Source: Streptomyces aurantiacus
Lineage (GTDB): Bacteria > Actinomycetota > Actinomycetes > Streptomycetales > Streptomycetaceae
Assembly (NCBI RefSeq): GCF_027107535.1
Contig: NZ_CP114283.1
Coordinates: forward strand, 5,642,001 to 5,706,000
DNA: 64,000 nt
Direction: 5' to 3'
Shown: piece after piece, positions 16,903-25,122 of the stretch
Layout: the number at the start of each line of letters is the position of its first letter
Numbering within the stretch: the first letter of the stretch is position 1
Notes under the pieces: generated by a model
The model's database searches: none
Told to the model about the DNA's origin: nothing
Seen by the model: only the letters and a program-made list of their open reading frames with translations
Made by a program: the position numbers and the translations under genes

Positions 16903-17753
16903 CGCCGGCCGCCGGTGTGCCGGAGCAGAGCGGGGACGAACACGTCCCACAGCGGTTTCGGCAGGTCGTGCCCGGCTCCTTCCAGGGTCACCAGCGACGC
17001 GCCGGGGATCGCGTCGCGCAGCGCGTGTCCGTGCGGGAGCGCGCAGACCGGGTCGTGGTCGCCGTGCACCACCAGGGTCGGCGCCTTGACGGAGGCGAAA
17101 TCGCGGGACGACCCGTCGAAGGTCATCGCGTAGTGGTTGACGAGGGTGGACGCGATGTCGCGGGTGCGGGCCACGTCCCTCTTGACGAGCGCGCGCGTGG
17201 CCCTCTCGTCGAAGTAGGGCGAGCCGCCCGAGCACGCCTTTGCCGAGGCGACGACGAAGTCCACCACCGCGCCAGGATCGGCGGGGTCCGGGTCGGCGGG
17301 AATTTCGCCGGCGAGCTCGTCCGCGGACGGCGGGAGTCCGTCCTCGCCCGTGGAGGTGGAGACGAACGTCAGTGACTCCACCCGGTCGGGGTGGTCCACG
17401 CCCATGATCAGCCCGATGCCGCCGGACATGGACCGGCAGACGATGTGTGCGCGCTCGATCTCAAGGGCGTCCAGGATGCCGAGCGCGTCCCCGGCCAGGT
17501 CGGTGTACGTGTAGCCCGGCCGCCCCGGCGGGTAACTGGTGGACCTGCCGGTGTCCCGGTTGTCGTAGCGGATCACGAACCGGCCGTCGCGGGCGATCCG
17601 TTCGCACAGCTCTGTCTCCCACCACAGCATCGAGGCGGTCGCGCCGTCGATGAGCAGGATCGCCGGGTTCGCGGGGTTTCCGAAGGTCTCGATGCACAGC
17701 TCGACGTCGTTGATCGCGACGAGCTTCTCTCCGTGTGAAAGGGGTTCGGTCAT
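16899..17753 (-). CDS. Alpha/beta hydrolase
   Basis: 284 aa. The fold has the oxyanion region LLIDGATASM, a nucleophile elbow read as CRSMSGG, a DHDP acid and a GAGHDLP histidine. The usual G-x-S-x-G elbow is C-x-S-x-S here: still small residues, but not the standard sequence. Cofactor-independent hydrolases of this type cleave esters or C-C bonds. It is the first gene of the operon, starts at ATG 17753 and is divergent from a LysR regulator 94 bp away, which probably controls the operon. Confidence 0.85.
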   Translation of the reverse strand: MTEPLSHGEKLVAINDVELCIETFGNPANPAILLIDGATASMLWWETELCERIARDGRFVIRYDNRDTGRSTSYPPGRPGYTYTDLAGDALGILDALEIERAHIVCRSMSGGIGLIMGVDHPDRVESLTFVSTSTGEDGLPPSADELAGEIPADPDPADPGAVVDFVVASAKACSGGSPYFDERATRALVKRDVARTRDIASTLVNHYAMTFDGSSRDFASVKAPTLVVHGDHDPVCALPHGHALRDAIPGASLVTLEGAGHDLPKPLWDVFVPALLRHTGGRR

Positions 17754-17800
17754 GAACGTCACGCTAGACCCGGCAGTCGATCGGCAAAAGCGATGGTTTC

Positions 17801-17815
17801 CGATCGATTCGATCG
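17801..17815. promoter_or_regulatory. Palindromic operator between the hydrolase operon and its LysR gene
   Basis: CGATCGA-T-TCGATCG is a perfect 15-bp palindrome. It is flanked by two copies of AGCGATGGT (about 17789 and 17821) in the 94-bp divergent gap. It is placed to serve both promoters, probably as a LysR binding site. Confidence 0.45.
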
Positions 17816-17847
17816 CCATCAGCGATGGTCTTGGTTAGGGTGGTCTC

Positions 17848-18744
17848 ATGTCCGATGTTGAACTGCGCCATCTCGCCGCGATGGCCGCCGTGGCCGACGA
17901 GGGCTCGTTCGGGCGGGCGGCCGCGCGGCTCGGGTACACCCAGTCGACGGTGAGTCAGCAGATCGCTGCTTTGGAGAAGTCAGTCGGCGGTGCCGTGTTC
18001 GACCGGCCGGGCGGACCGAAACCGGTGCGGATCACCCCACTCGGCGCGGTGGTGCTGGCACACGGACGCGAACTGCTGGCGAAGGCCCAGGCGATGGCGA
18101 CAGCCGTCGACCGGTTCAAGGCCGGCGACGGCCGGATCGACATCGGCACCTTCCAGAGCGTGTCCAACGTGATCCTGCCGCTGATCGTCCGCGCGCTGCG
18201 GGACGAGCACCCCGGCTGCGACATCAGACTGTTCGAGGAGGAGACCGACAAACCAGAGGTCCACGAACTCGACCTGATGTTCTTCGACGGCCGCGTCGAC
18301 GGCGATGTCGAACACCGCAAACTGCTCGACGATCCCTACCTGCTGGTGGCCCGCCGCGGCACCTTCCCCGACGGCCCGGTGCGCACGGCCCACCTCGACG
18401 GCGCACCGATGGTGGCGCACCCGCCGATCTGCGACCAGGCCCGGATGGAACATGCGCTCGCACGCCGTGGCGTGCGGCCGCACATCGTGTGCCGCACGGC
18501 GGGCAACGAGACCGTGCTGTCGATGGTGCGCGCCGGCATGGGGTCGGCGATCGTGCCCCAACTCACCGTCCACAGTGCCAACCTCGACTCCGATGCGTCG
18601 CTGTGCGTCCACGAACTCAAGCCGGGGCTCCCGCCACGCGAGATCTTCCTGCTGTGGCAGGCGCATCGCACGCACTCCCCGCTCGCGGCACGGGCGATCG
18701 AGATCGCGGTGGACATCGCAGAAAAGATCGTCGAGCGCGCTTGA
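17848..18744 (+). CDS. LysR family transcriptional regulator
   Basis: 298 aa. The N-terminal winged helix (GSFGRAAARLGYTQSTVSQQIAALE interrupted only by turns) spans residues 3-62. The effector-binding domain runs from about 90 to 290. It is divergent from the hydrolase / F420 oxidoreductase / methyltransferase operon and is its likely regulator. The effector is probably a substrate or intermediate of that operon, by analogy with the family. Confidence 0.9.
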   Translation: MSDVELRHLAAMAAVADEGSFGRAAARLGYTQSTVSQQIAALEKSVGGAVFDRPGGPKPVRITPLGAVVLAHGRELLAKAQAMATAVDRFKAGDGRIDIGTFQSVSNVILPLIVRALRDEHPGCDIRLFEEETDKPEVHELDLMFFDGRVDGDVEHRKLLDDPYLLVARRGTFPDGPVRTAHLDGAPMVAHPPICDQARMEHALARRGVRPHIVCRTAGNETVLSMVRAGMGSAIVPQLTVHSANLDSDASLCVHELKPGLPPREIFLLWQAHRTHSPLAARAIEIAVDIAEKIVERA

Positions 18745-18869
18745 CCCGATCGAGTGCGCCGCAGGGCGGAGACGGACCGGGCCGCGACGGGTAGGTCGGC
18801 TACGAGTACGCCCCCGGGCCCGTACGTGGAAGGGCTCGGCCGGCTCGCAAACTACCGAGGGGAACGCCT

Positions 18870-19892
18870 ATGAGGATCGTCATCACCGGTGGATTCGGCT
18901 TCCTGGGGAGGCTGGTCGCCGATGCCCTGCTCACGCGGCGGACCCTGTGCGATGTGCCCGTCGACCGACTGGTGCTCGCCGACCGGTTCGTACCCCCCGA
19001 GGCGCCGGTGATGGAAGACCCGCTGGTGGACGTCGTCCAGGGTGACCTGAGCGAGCGCCTCGACACGATCTTCGCGCAGCCCGTGCACGTCCTCATCCAT
19101 CTCGCGTCGGCCGTCTCGGCCGAGTGCGAGACCGACTTCGACCTCGGCATGAGCGCCAACCTGGACACCACCCGTGCGCTGCTCGACGCCGCCCGCTCCC
19201 AGTCGCGTGGTGGCGGGCCGACACCCCGGGTGGTGTTCTCCAGCAGCATCGCGGTCTACGGCTCCGACCCGGAGCTGCAACTGCCGCCCCTGATCAGCGA
19301 GTCCACGCTCCCCACCCCGCAGTCCAGCTACGGGGCGCAGAAGCGCGTCTGCGAGCAGTTGATCGCCGAATACACGCGCCGGGGCTTCGTCGACGGACGC
19401 GTGGCGCGCCTGATGACCGTCTCGGTGCGGTCGGGCACACCGAACGCGGCTGCCTCCGGCTTCCTGTCCGGCATCGTCCGCGAGCCCCTCTCCGGGCTGC
19501 CGGCCGTCTGCCCGGTCGACCCCGGCCTGCAAGTCGCCCTGGCCTCACCGCGGCGCACCGTCGAGGGCATCCTCCGAATCACCGAAGCCGAGCGCGGCAG
19601 CGGCCCCGGCAGACTGGAGGGCACGCTTCCGGTCAACCTGCCGGCGCTGACGGTCACGGTCGCCGAGATGCTGGACACACTGCGCCGGGTGGCCGGCGAC
19701 GCCGTCGCCGACCTGGTGACCGTCGCGCCCGACCCCGTCGTCGAGGCCATCGTCGGCTCGTGGCCCGCAGTGTTCGACGACGCGCGCGCCAGGGCGCTCG
19801 GCCTCCGCCCCGACGACAGCTTCGAGTCCGTCCTCAGGGCATACGTCGAGGACCATCCCGAAGCCGTCACAGCCGAGGTGACCGCGCCCTGA
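18870..19892 (+). CDS. NAD-dependent epimerase/dehydratase, D-erythronate dehydrogenase-like
   Basis: 340 aa. An extended SDR with the NAD motif GGFGFLG at residue 7, the active-site SSSIAVYG serine, and the catalytic SSYGAQK (Tyr-x3-Lys). The following VDGRVARLMTVSVRSGTPNAA region resembles DenD, which oxidises D-erythronate at C2. A ribosome site GAGGGGAA precedes the ATG. No four-carbon acid kinase or isomerase gene is nearby, so the substrate assignment is by resemblance only; other sugar-acid dehydrogenases are possible. Confidence 0.7.
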   Translation: MRIVITGGFGFLGRLVADALLTRRTLCDVPVDRLVLADRFVPPEAPVMEDPLVDVVQGDLSERLDTIFAQPVHVLIHLASAVSAECETDFDLGMSANLDTTRALLDAARSQSRGGGPTPRVVFSSSIAVYGSDPELQLPPLISESTLPTPQSSYGAQKRVCEQLIAEYTRRGFVDGRVARLMTVSVRSGTPNAAASGFLSGIVREPLSGLPAVCPVDPGLQVALASPRRTVEGILRITEAERGSGPGRLEGTLPVNLPALTVTVAEMLDTLRRVAGDAVADLVTVAPDPVVEAIVGSWPAVFDDARARALGLRPDDSFESVLRAYVEDHPEAVTAEVTAP

Positions 19893-20368
19893 CGTGCGCC
19901 GGCCCCACATCCCGCGCGTGGGCGCATGGCTGGAGACACCCCCACCCGGGAAATGGTGACGCAGGGAGAGCGGTGGACGTGGCGGGTGATGCCGGCGGGG
20001 CAGTCCGTCAAGCAGCGGGCCATGACGATGGAACCTACGAGGCGGTCCCCCGCCTCGTAGATCCCGTACGGGACGCCACCGTCCGTACCGACGCCGGGGC
20101 GGCGGTGCGGCCGCTCTCCGGCGCGGTGTCCCGGGAGTGATTCCCCACTGGGTCGCACAGCCCGTCACCTTCGGGGATGACACAACAGCCCTGCGTGATA
20201 CCCGAGTTGCCGCGGGAGGTCGTCCCCGTCGAGAACCTCATCGGCAAGGTCGCGGAGGGGCCGTCGGCCGGGGCGGCGGGGCGGCCGTGGCCTTCGAGGT
20301 GGTCACCTGGAACCCCACAGGCACGTACGGCATGATCACTTCGGTCGAACTCCGGGGGCCCGTATGAC
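19893..20368. other. Intergenic region, no clear gene
   Basis: About 475 bp before a broken hydrolase. A plus-strand frame starting ATG at 20177 begins MTQQPCVIPELPREVVPVEN and reads in good codon bias for about 35 codons before turning Pro/Arg-rich and stopping. It may be a small gene or a 5' fragment. I do not recognise it. Nothing else here is convincing. Confidence 0.3.
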
Positions 20369-21162
20369 ATGGTCCGAGCGCATCGTGACACGAGAGGTGT
20401 CCGCCTCGTGTGCAGAGACTCCGGCGGACCGAGACAGCCTGTCGTGCTGCTGCACGGGCTGGCCGGTCACTCGGGTGAATGGGACCGGACGGCGTGAAGG
20501 CTGAGCCCTCGGTACCACGTTGTCGCACTCGACCAACGCGGGCACGGCGCCAGCGAGCGTCACCCGCTCGATGTCTCCCGCAACGCCTACGTCGCCGACG
20601 TCATCGCCGTTCTCGACCAACTCGACCTCCAGCGCCCGGTCCTGGTCGGCCAGTCGCTGGGTGGCCACACAGCCATGCTCACCGCAGCCGCCCACCCCGG
20701 GCGGATCCACGCGGTTGCACTGATCGAGGCCGGCCCCGGGGGCGCGAACCCGGATACCCCCGCCGAAGTCCGCGCTTGGCTCGATTCGTGGCCGGCCCCT
20801 TCCCGTCGTACGAAGCCGCCGTCCGCTTCTTCGGCGGTGGAGCGGTCGGCGAGGGCTGGGCCGCCGGACTCGAGCAACGCGGAGGCGGATGGTGGCCCCG
20901 CTTCGACCGGGAGGTGATGGTCCGCTCACTGGAGGAGACCGCTCGGCATTCCACCTGGCACGAGTGGGGACAGGTCACATGTCCGGCCCTGGTCGTCCTG
21001 GCCCGGTCGAGCATCACCCCTTCGCGGGACATCGACGAAATGCTCCGGCAGCGACCCGACACCGTGGCCGTCAGCATTCCCCGGACCGGTCACGACCTGC
21101 ACCTGCAAGAGCCGGAAACCCTCCACGCCACCCTCTCGGGCTTCCTGGACGAGCTCCACTGA
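20369..21162 (+). pseudogene. Alpha/beta hydrolase, disrupted by a nonsense codon and a frameshift
   Basis: Reading from ATG 20369 gives a good hydrolase N-terminus with VVLLHGLAGHSGEWDRTA. An in-frame TGA then occurs at 20495-20497. The same frame resumes with LSPRYHVVALDQRGHGASE and the nucleophile elbow VGQSLGGH. Near 20795-20805 the coding frame moves by one base (consistent with a 1-bp loss in a C/T-rich run) and continues as PSYEAAVRFFGGG to the normal end with TGHDLHLQEPETL. Catalytic Ser, acid and His regions are all still recognisable, so decay is recent, unless sequencing error explains both lesions. Intact, it would be a hydrolase of about 264 aa. Confidence 0.8.
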
Positions 21163-21238
21163 CACCTTCCGTCAGAGGTTCCGACCAACCGAGCTTGCGG
21201 CTGCGCAACCCCGCCTGCAAGCCATTCCGGAAACTCTT

Positions 21239-21249
21239 CGAAACATTCG
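21239..21249. promoter_or_regulatory. CGAAA-type xylanase control motif, distal copy
   Basis: CGAAACATTCG is a near-palindrome (CGAA/TTCG), about 220 bp upstream of the xylanase start. Its exact reverse complement occurs again at 21369-21379. Streptomycete xylanase genes are known for CGAAA-N-TTTCG-type repressor sites; membership is inferred. Confidence 0.4.
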
Positions 21250-21368
21250 GAGACATACTGCGTCACAATTGATCTCCGATGAGCGAGGGCTATGAATACG
21301 GCCTCGCACACCGGATCAATGTGAGCTTTGGACAGGCGCTTTCACTTGTACGAAGATTCCATCCCTGA

Positions 21369-21400
21369 CGAATGTTTCGTAATAGGTGCCGAAACTCTTG
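21369..21400. promoter_or_regulatory. CGAAA-type xylanase control motifs, proximal copies
   Basis: CGAATGTTTCG at 21369-21379 is the reverse complement of the distal copy. A half-matching CGAAACTCTTG follows at 21390-21400. Both lie 70-100 bp before the xylanase start, in promoter range, and suggest substrate-controlled repression of the xylanase-esterase operon. Confidence 0.45.
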
Positions 21401-21469
21401 ACGCTTGACGGGTGCAGGTCAAAACTGTTCGACCACACCCCACCCGTGGATGAGGGAGGAAACCCGCAC

Positions 21470-22141
21470 ATGAACCTCACACCTGCACAGCCGAGCCGCA
21501 GGCAGACCTGCGCCATGCTGCTGGGTGCCACGACCGCGCTGGCTCTGCCCGGTACGGCCCATGCCGACACGGTCGTCACCACGAACCAGACCGGCACCAA
21601 CAACGGTTACTACTACTCGTTCTGGACGGACGCGCAGGGCACGGTCTCCATGAACCTGGCTTCCGGCGGCCGCTACAGCACCAACTGGAGGAACACCGGA
21701 AACTTCGTCGCCGGCAAGGGCTGGAGCAACGGCGGACGCAGGGCCGTGACCTACTCGGGCTCCTTCAACCCGTCCGGAAACGCCTACCTGACTCTCTACG
21801 GGTGGACGTCCAACCCCCTCGTGGAGTACTACGTCGTCGACAACTGGGGCACCTACCGCCCCACGGGAACGTACAAGGGCACTGTCACCAGTGACGGCGG
21901 CACGTACGACCTCTACCAGACAACGCGCTACAACGCCCCGTCCGTCGAAGGCACGAAGACCTTCAACCAGTACTGGAGTGTCCGGCAGTCGAAGCGGACC
22001 GGCGGCACCATCACCACCGGCAACCACTTCGACGCCTGGGCCCGGGCCGGAATGCGTCTCGGCAGCTTCAGCTACTACATGATCCTCGCGACCGAGGGAT
22101 ACCGGAGCAGCGGCAACTCCAACATCACGGTGTCGGCATGA
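21470..22141 (+). CDS. Secreted endo-1,4-beta-xylanase, GH11
   Basis: 223 aa. A signal peptide (hydrophobic core about 18-30, cleavage after AHA) is followed by a single GH11 beta-jelly-roll domain. Catalytic glutamates are in [11 protein letters not shown] (nucleophile) and [12 protein letters not shown] (acid/base). The thumb region [11 protein letters not shown] is intact. There is no carbohydrate-binding module. It cleaves internal xylan bonds outside the cell. GGGAGGA lies nine bases before the ATG. Its stop overlaps the acetylxylan esterase ATG, the arrangement known for streptomycete xlnB-axeA pairs. Confidence 0.93.
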   Translation: MNLTPAQPSRRQTCAMLLGATTALALPGTAHADTVVTTNQTGTNNGYYYSFWTDAQGTVSMNLASGGRYSTNWRNTGNFVAGKGWSNGGRRAVTYSGSFNPSGNAYLTLYGWTSNPLVEYYVVDNWGTYRPTGTYKGTVTSDGGTYDLYQTTRYNAPSVEGTKTFNQYWSVRQSKRTGGTITTGNHFDAWARAGMRLGSFSYYMILATEGYRSSGNSNITVSA

Positions 22142-22824
22142 CCACCGGAGCACGTCTCGTGTCACGCCCCCTGCCGACGGCACTCGCCGTCGTCGCACTG
22201 GTCGCCACGGGCACTCTCACCGTCAACACCAACCCGGCGCAAGCCGCCGCCTGCAACGGATACGTCGGGCTCACCTTCGACGACGGCCCGTCCGGCAGCA
22301 CACCGGCCCTGCTCAGCACGCTGACCCAGAACGGGCTGCGGGCCACGATGTTCAACCAGGGCCAGTACGCCGCCGCCAACCCCTCCCAGGTACGGGCCCA
22401 GGTCAATGCCGGCATGTGGGTCGGCAACCACAGTTACACCCATCCGCACCTGCCGCAGCTCAACCAGTCGCAGATCGACTCGGAGATCTCCCGGACCCAG
22501 CAGGCGATCGCGTCCGCCGGCGGCGGTACGCCGAAGCTGTTCCGGCCGCCGTACGGCGAGACCAACTCGACGGTGAAGGCCGTCGAGGCCAAGTACGGTC
22601 TGACCGAGATCCTCTGGAACGTGGACTCTCAGGACTGGAACGGCGCCGGCACGGATGCCATCGTGCAGGCCGCCGGACGACTCGGCAACGGCCAGATCAT
22701 CCTCATGCACGACTGGTCCGCCAACGCGCGTGCGGCGATCCCACGTATCGCACAAGGGCTGGCAGCCCGCGGCCTGTGCGCCGGCAGGATCTCCCCGCAG
22801 ACCGGCCGCGCGACTGCCCCCTGA
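22138..22824 (+). CDS. Secreted polysaccharide deacetylase, probable acetylxylan esterase (CE4)
   Basis: 228 aa. A signal peptide with cleavage near AQAA (about 30-33) precedes a NodB/CE4 domain carrying all five motifs: [27 protein letters not shown] and ILMHDW, so the divalent metal site and catalytic residues are complete. No cellulose-binding module follows, unlike some related esterases. The four-base overlap with the GH11 gene means co-translation. Removing acetyl groups from xylan would help the xylanase. Chitin or peptidoglycan deacetylation is less likely given the partner. Confidence 0.88.
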   Translation: MTTGARLVSRPLPTALAVVALVATGTLTVNTNPAQAAACNGYVGLTFDDGPSGSTPALLSTLTQNGLRATMFNQGQYAAANPSQVRAQVNAGMWVGNHSYTHPHLPQLNQSQIDSEISRTQQAIASAGGGTPKLFRPPYGETNSTVKAVEAKYGLTEILWNVDSQDWNGAGTDAIVQAAGRLGNGQIILMHDWSANARAAIPRIAQGLAARGLCAGRISPQTGRATAP

Positions 22825-22884
22825 CACATGGGCCGGCGTCACCTGCATGGCCACGGCAGACCTCACAGCCGCATGGGGTTGTCG

Positions 22885-23304
22885 TCAGCCGGCAGGTGGC
22901 GGCGGTCCGGTGCGGGGGCGATGGGCCCGGACGTCGACCGGGCGTCCATCGGGATCGCGAACTGTCATCGTCCACTGCGTGGGCAGCGTCTCGATCTCCC
23001 CGGCCGGCCATCCGGCATCGAGGATCTGTTCGCGAACCTCACAGAGCTGCGCATGGGTTCCCACACGTAGCCCCCAGCCCGCCTTGCCGAGGGGGTCGAG
23101 TTCAGTGGTGGGGGCGGTGGCCGTTTCGACGATCATCAGATGGTCGTCCTCGCCCACATCGATGACCGCGATCCGAGGATCGGTGAGGGTCGCATTGCGC
23201 TCGAAGGCGAGCACCGCTCCCAACAGCTCCGTGTAATACGGCACGAGCCGGTCGAGGTGGGTCGTCGACAGAGTCAGATGGTTGATTCCGAAGAGATCAG
23301 GCAT
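22885..23304 (-). CDS. VOC family (glyoxalase/bleomycin-resistance fold) protein
   Basis: 139 aa, one complete VOC domain of paired beta-alpha-beta-beta-beta units (INHLTLSTTHLDRLVPYYTELLG; WTMTVRDPDGRPVDVRAH). Candidate metal ligands are the early His and the Glu in MIVETA. Members are metal-dependent lyases, dioxygenases, isomerases or antibiotic-binding proteins; nothing here picks one. ATG 23304 gives the standard N-terminus; a GTG 21 bases upstream is possible. It is a single gene. Confidence 0.8.
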   Translation of the reverse strand: MPDLFGINHLTLSTTHLDRLVPYYTELLGAVLAFERNATLTDPRIAVIDVGEDDHLMIVETATAPTTELDPLGKAGWGLRVGTHAQLCEVREQILDAGWPAGEIETLPTQWTMTVRDPDGRPVDVRAHRPRTGPPPPAG

Positions 23305-23425
23305 GGTCCGCCCACTGTAGGACAATCACCGGACGGCCCCTGGTGCGCGGGGAGTTGTGGTCGCCCCACCAGACGCGGCAAGGCGAGTGGGAAAGTCAGT
23401 CCGTCTGCCTCAACCGCAAAACGCC

Positions 23426-23457
23426 GTGAACGGCTCGGCCTGAGCCGAGCCGTTCAC
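23426..23457 (-). terminator. Hairpin terminator downstream of the DUF4190 gene
   Basis: GTGAACGGCTCGGC and GCCGAGCCGTTCAC form a perfect 14-bp stem with a 4-nt loop. On the minus strand it is followed by a TTTT-containing stretch. It ends the DUF4190 transcript and shields the VOC gene promoter. Confidence 0.75.
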
Positions 23458-23580
23458 ATGTGCCCGATGCGATGGATACCTGCTTGCTCCAGCGCGGCAA
23501 TTCGTTGTGCGCGCCATATCGCGGATATGCCGGGAGAGTCTACTGCTCGGGCATCCGCCACGACGGATGTCACTCGTCGA

Positions 23581-23865
23581 TCAGCTTCCGACGTACCAGG
23601 TGAAACCGCCGTTGGAAGCGGCGACGGTGAGCAGAACGGCGAAGATGATCAGGTCCACAACTCCGAGGATGACGCCGGCCTTCGCCATGCCGCCACCTCC
23701 CTTGACCCCTGCCTGTCGCATGCCTACGGCACCCAGAACAATAGCCAGGGGGCCGAGAATCACGTTGAAGAGGAAGACTCCGATGATTCCGCAGACAAGG
23801 CTGGCGACCGCCAGACCGTTGGTACGTGATCCGGAAGTGGCAGAAGAGCCGCCGTAACTCGTCAT
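23581..23865 (-). CDS. DUF4190 small membrane protein
   Basis: 94 aa. A short Ser/Gly-rich cytoplasmic head is followed by two membrane segments (GLAVASLVCGIIGVFLFNVIL and VILGVVDLIIFAVLLTVA) joined by the conserved turn G-x-x-x-R-QAGVKGGGGMA. This is the DUF4190 pattern, common in actinobacteria and of unknown function. The ATG at 23865 has GGGGAA just upstream; an adjacent GTG at 23868 would add one residue. A strong hairpin lies downstream. Confidence 0.85.
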   Translation of the reverse strand: MTSYGGSSATSGSRTNGLAVASLVCGIIGVFLFNVILGPLAIVLGAVGMRQAGVKGGGGMAKAGVILGVVDLIIFAVLLTVAASNGGFTWYVGS

Positions 23866-24426
23866 CACATTCCCCTACTGTAGGCGTATCTGCTGACGGC
23901 GCTCCGCTTGTCGGAGCGCTTCGCGCCCTGTGCTTTCCGGTCATCCGGGTGCCCCCGAACATCGGCTCTACTCCCCCTTCGAAATGCGAGCCGGGCAGAC
24001 TTGGTCACCTCGATCGGGTCACTGGGACTGACGCCCCTGGCGCAACTGTCGGCTCGCTGCATGCCGCACGCCACGGGTCCGGCCGTGCTCGGCCGGCAGT
24101 CCGCGGTCACCTCGGCCAGGGTCTTGGCCCAGGCCGAGGTGACCGGCGGCGATCGGGGTCCTGACATGCCATCACGCCACCAGTGGACGGTGGATGGCAT
24201 GACCCTGCTCCGACGACCACCGGGCGGCACACGTGACTCGTTTCGGATCATGCCCGTTGCTCTCTGGTCGTAGCCCGATTCGCCGTGTAGCGTCACTACT
24301 AGATGTCGTGGTTCGCAGTACCTGCCCGCGCTCCGGTGCGGGCATTTTGCTGTGCAGTGCAGGACCAGGGCGATCACCTCCGGGCCCGCGCGGTGTGGGT
24401 CCGTATTCGACTGGGAAGGCACCAGC
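23866..24426. other. Long leader/intergenic region of the cold-shock gene
   Basis: About 560 bp. The first 350 bp hold no gene I can support on either strand. The last 120 bp are the probable promoter and 5' leader of the cold-shock gene, with a stem-loop at 24323-24344. Confidence 0.4.
24323..24348 (+). promoter_or_regulatory. Leader stem-loop followed by TTTT, cold-shock gene
   Basis: TGCCCGC and GCGGGCA make a 7-bp stem with an 8-nt loop, directly followed by TTTT, about 80 bases before the cold-shock start. It resembles an attenuator or the structured leaders that control csp mRNA. Function is inferred. Confidence 0.5.
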
Positions 24427-24630
24427 ATGGCCAAGGGAACTGTCAAGTGGTTCAACGCCGAGAAGGGCTTCGGCTTCATCGAGCAGGAGGGTGGCGGACC
24501 GGACGTCTTCGCCCACTACTCGAACATCAACGCCTCCGGCTTCCGTGAGCTCCAGGAGGGCCAGGTCGTGAACTTCGACGTCACGCAGGGCCAGAAGGGC
24601 CCGCAGGCGGAGAACATCACGCCCGCCTGA
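24427..24630 (+). CDS. Cold-shock protein (CspA family)
   Basis: 67 aa, a single cold-shock domain. [18 protein letters not shown] carries RNP1 (KGFGFI) and DVFAHYSNI carries RNP2, the aromatic RNA-contacting surfaces. It is an RNA chaperone in the cytoplasm. GGAAGG precedes the ATG. It is monocistronic, with a structured leader upstream and a strong terminator downstream. Streptomycetes carry many such paralogues, and whether this one is cold-induced cannot be told from sequence. Confidence 0.95.
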   Translation: MAKGTVKWFNAEKGFGFIEQEGGGPDVFAHYSNINASGFRELQEGQVVNFDVTQGQKGPQAENITPA

Positions 24631-24647
24631 CGTCACGGTCAGACGTT

Positions 24648-24681
24648 GCCGGGCCCCGGAACGCATGTTCCGGGGCCCGGC
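24648..24681 (+). terminator. Strong hairpin terminator after the cold-shock gene
   Basis: GCCGGGCCCCGGAAC and GTTCCGGGGCCCGGC form a perfect 15-bp stem with a GCAT loop, 18 bp after the stop. Confidence 0.85.
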
Positions 24682-25122
24682 GCATGCCGAGACTCCTCAC
24701 CGCGCCGAGGCAGAGTTCACCGTCCCGCCCGGAGCGGCCATCCCGTGCCACACACTCCTGCCGCGCCAACTGCGCGGTACTCGACAGTGACGAACAAGAG
24801 CATGTGCGAACTTGCCGCTGTGCCCCACGGCTGAGCAAGGTCCGCGCCCACCGCCGCCGTGTCGCGCCGGTCTCGTCGGTCGGAACACAGGCAACTCGCG
24901 CCACCCATGCGCATGTGCGCTTTCCGTGCGCATCTCGTGACCTCAAGAGGGAAATGGGCACACAGAACCCTCACCGGTACTTTTCGGCCCCATCTGGTGA
25001 GCGCGTGTCAAAAGACTCCTCGCGTCGCTAGCGTCGAACCCGTCCGTCAGAGACGTACGTCTTCATCTCCCGTCACGCAGGCGCCGCGTGACGGGAAGTC
25101 AGATGAAACACGGGGAGAATCA
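24682..25122. other. Intergenic/promoter region before the secreted amidase
   Basis: 440 bp without a supportable gene. Near 24907-24935 GCGCAT elements recur (ATGCGCATGTGCGC then GTGCGCAT). The last 100 bp presumably hold the amidase promoter. I cannot name a specific site. Confidence 0.35.

Noticed and set aside
20177..20335. Candidate ribosomal-peptide precursor (MTQQPCVIPEL...)
   Set aside because: No modification enzymes or transporter gene adjacent, the second half is Pro/Arg-rich noise, and the only neighbour is a broken hydrolase.
23460..23560. Possible tRNA because of a compact region with small inverted repeats (CATATC/GATATG)
   Set aside because: No T-arm GTTCGA-type loop, no acceptor stem pairing and no CCA-adjacent layout could be fitted.
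23866..24320. Decayed transposase in the cold-shock gene upstream region
   Set aside because: Some frames read passably, but no DDE or recombinase motif and no terminal inverted repeats were found.
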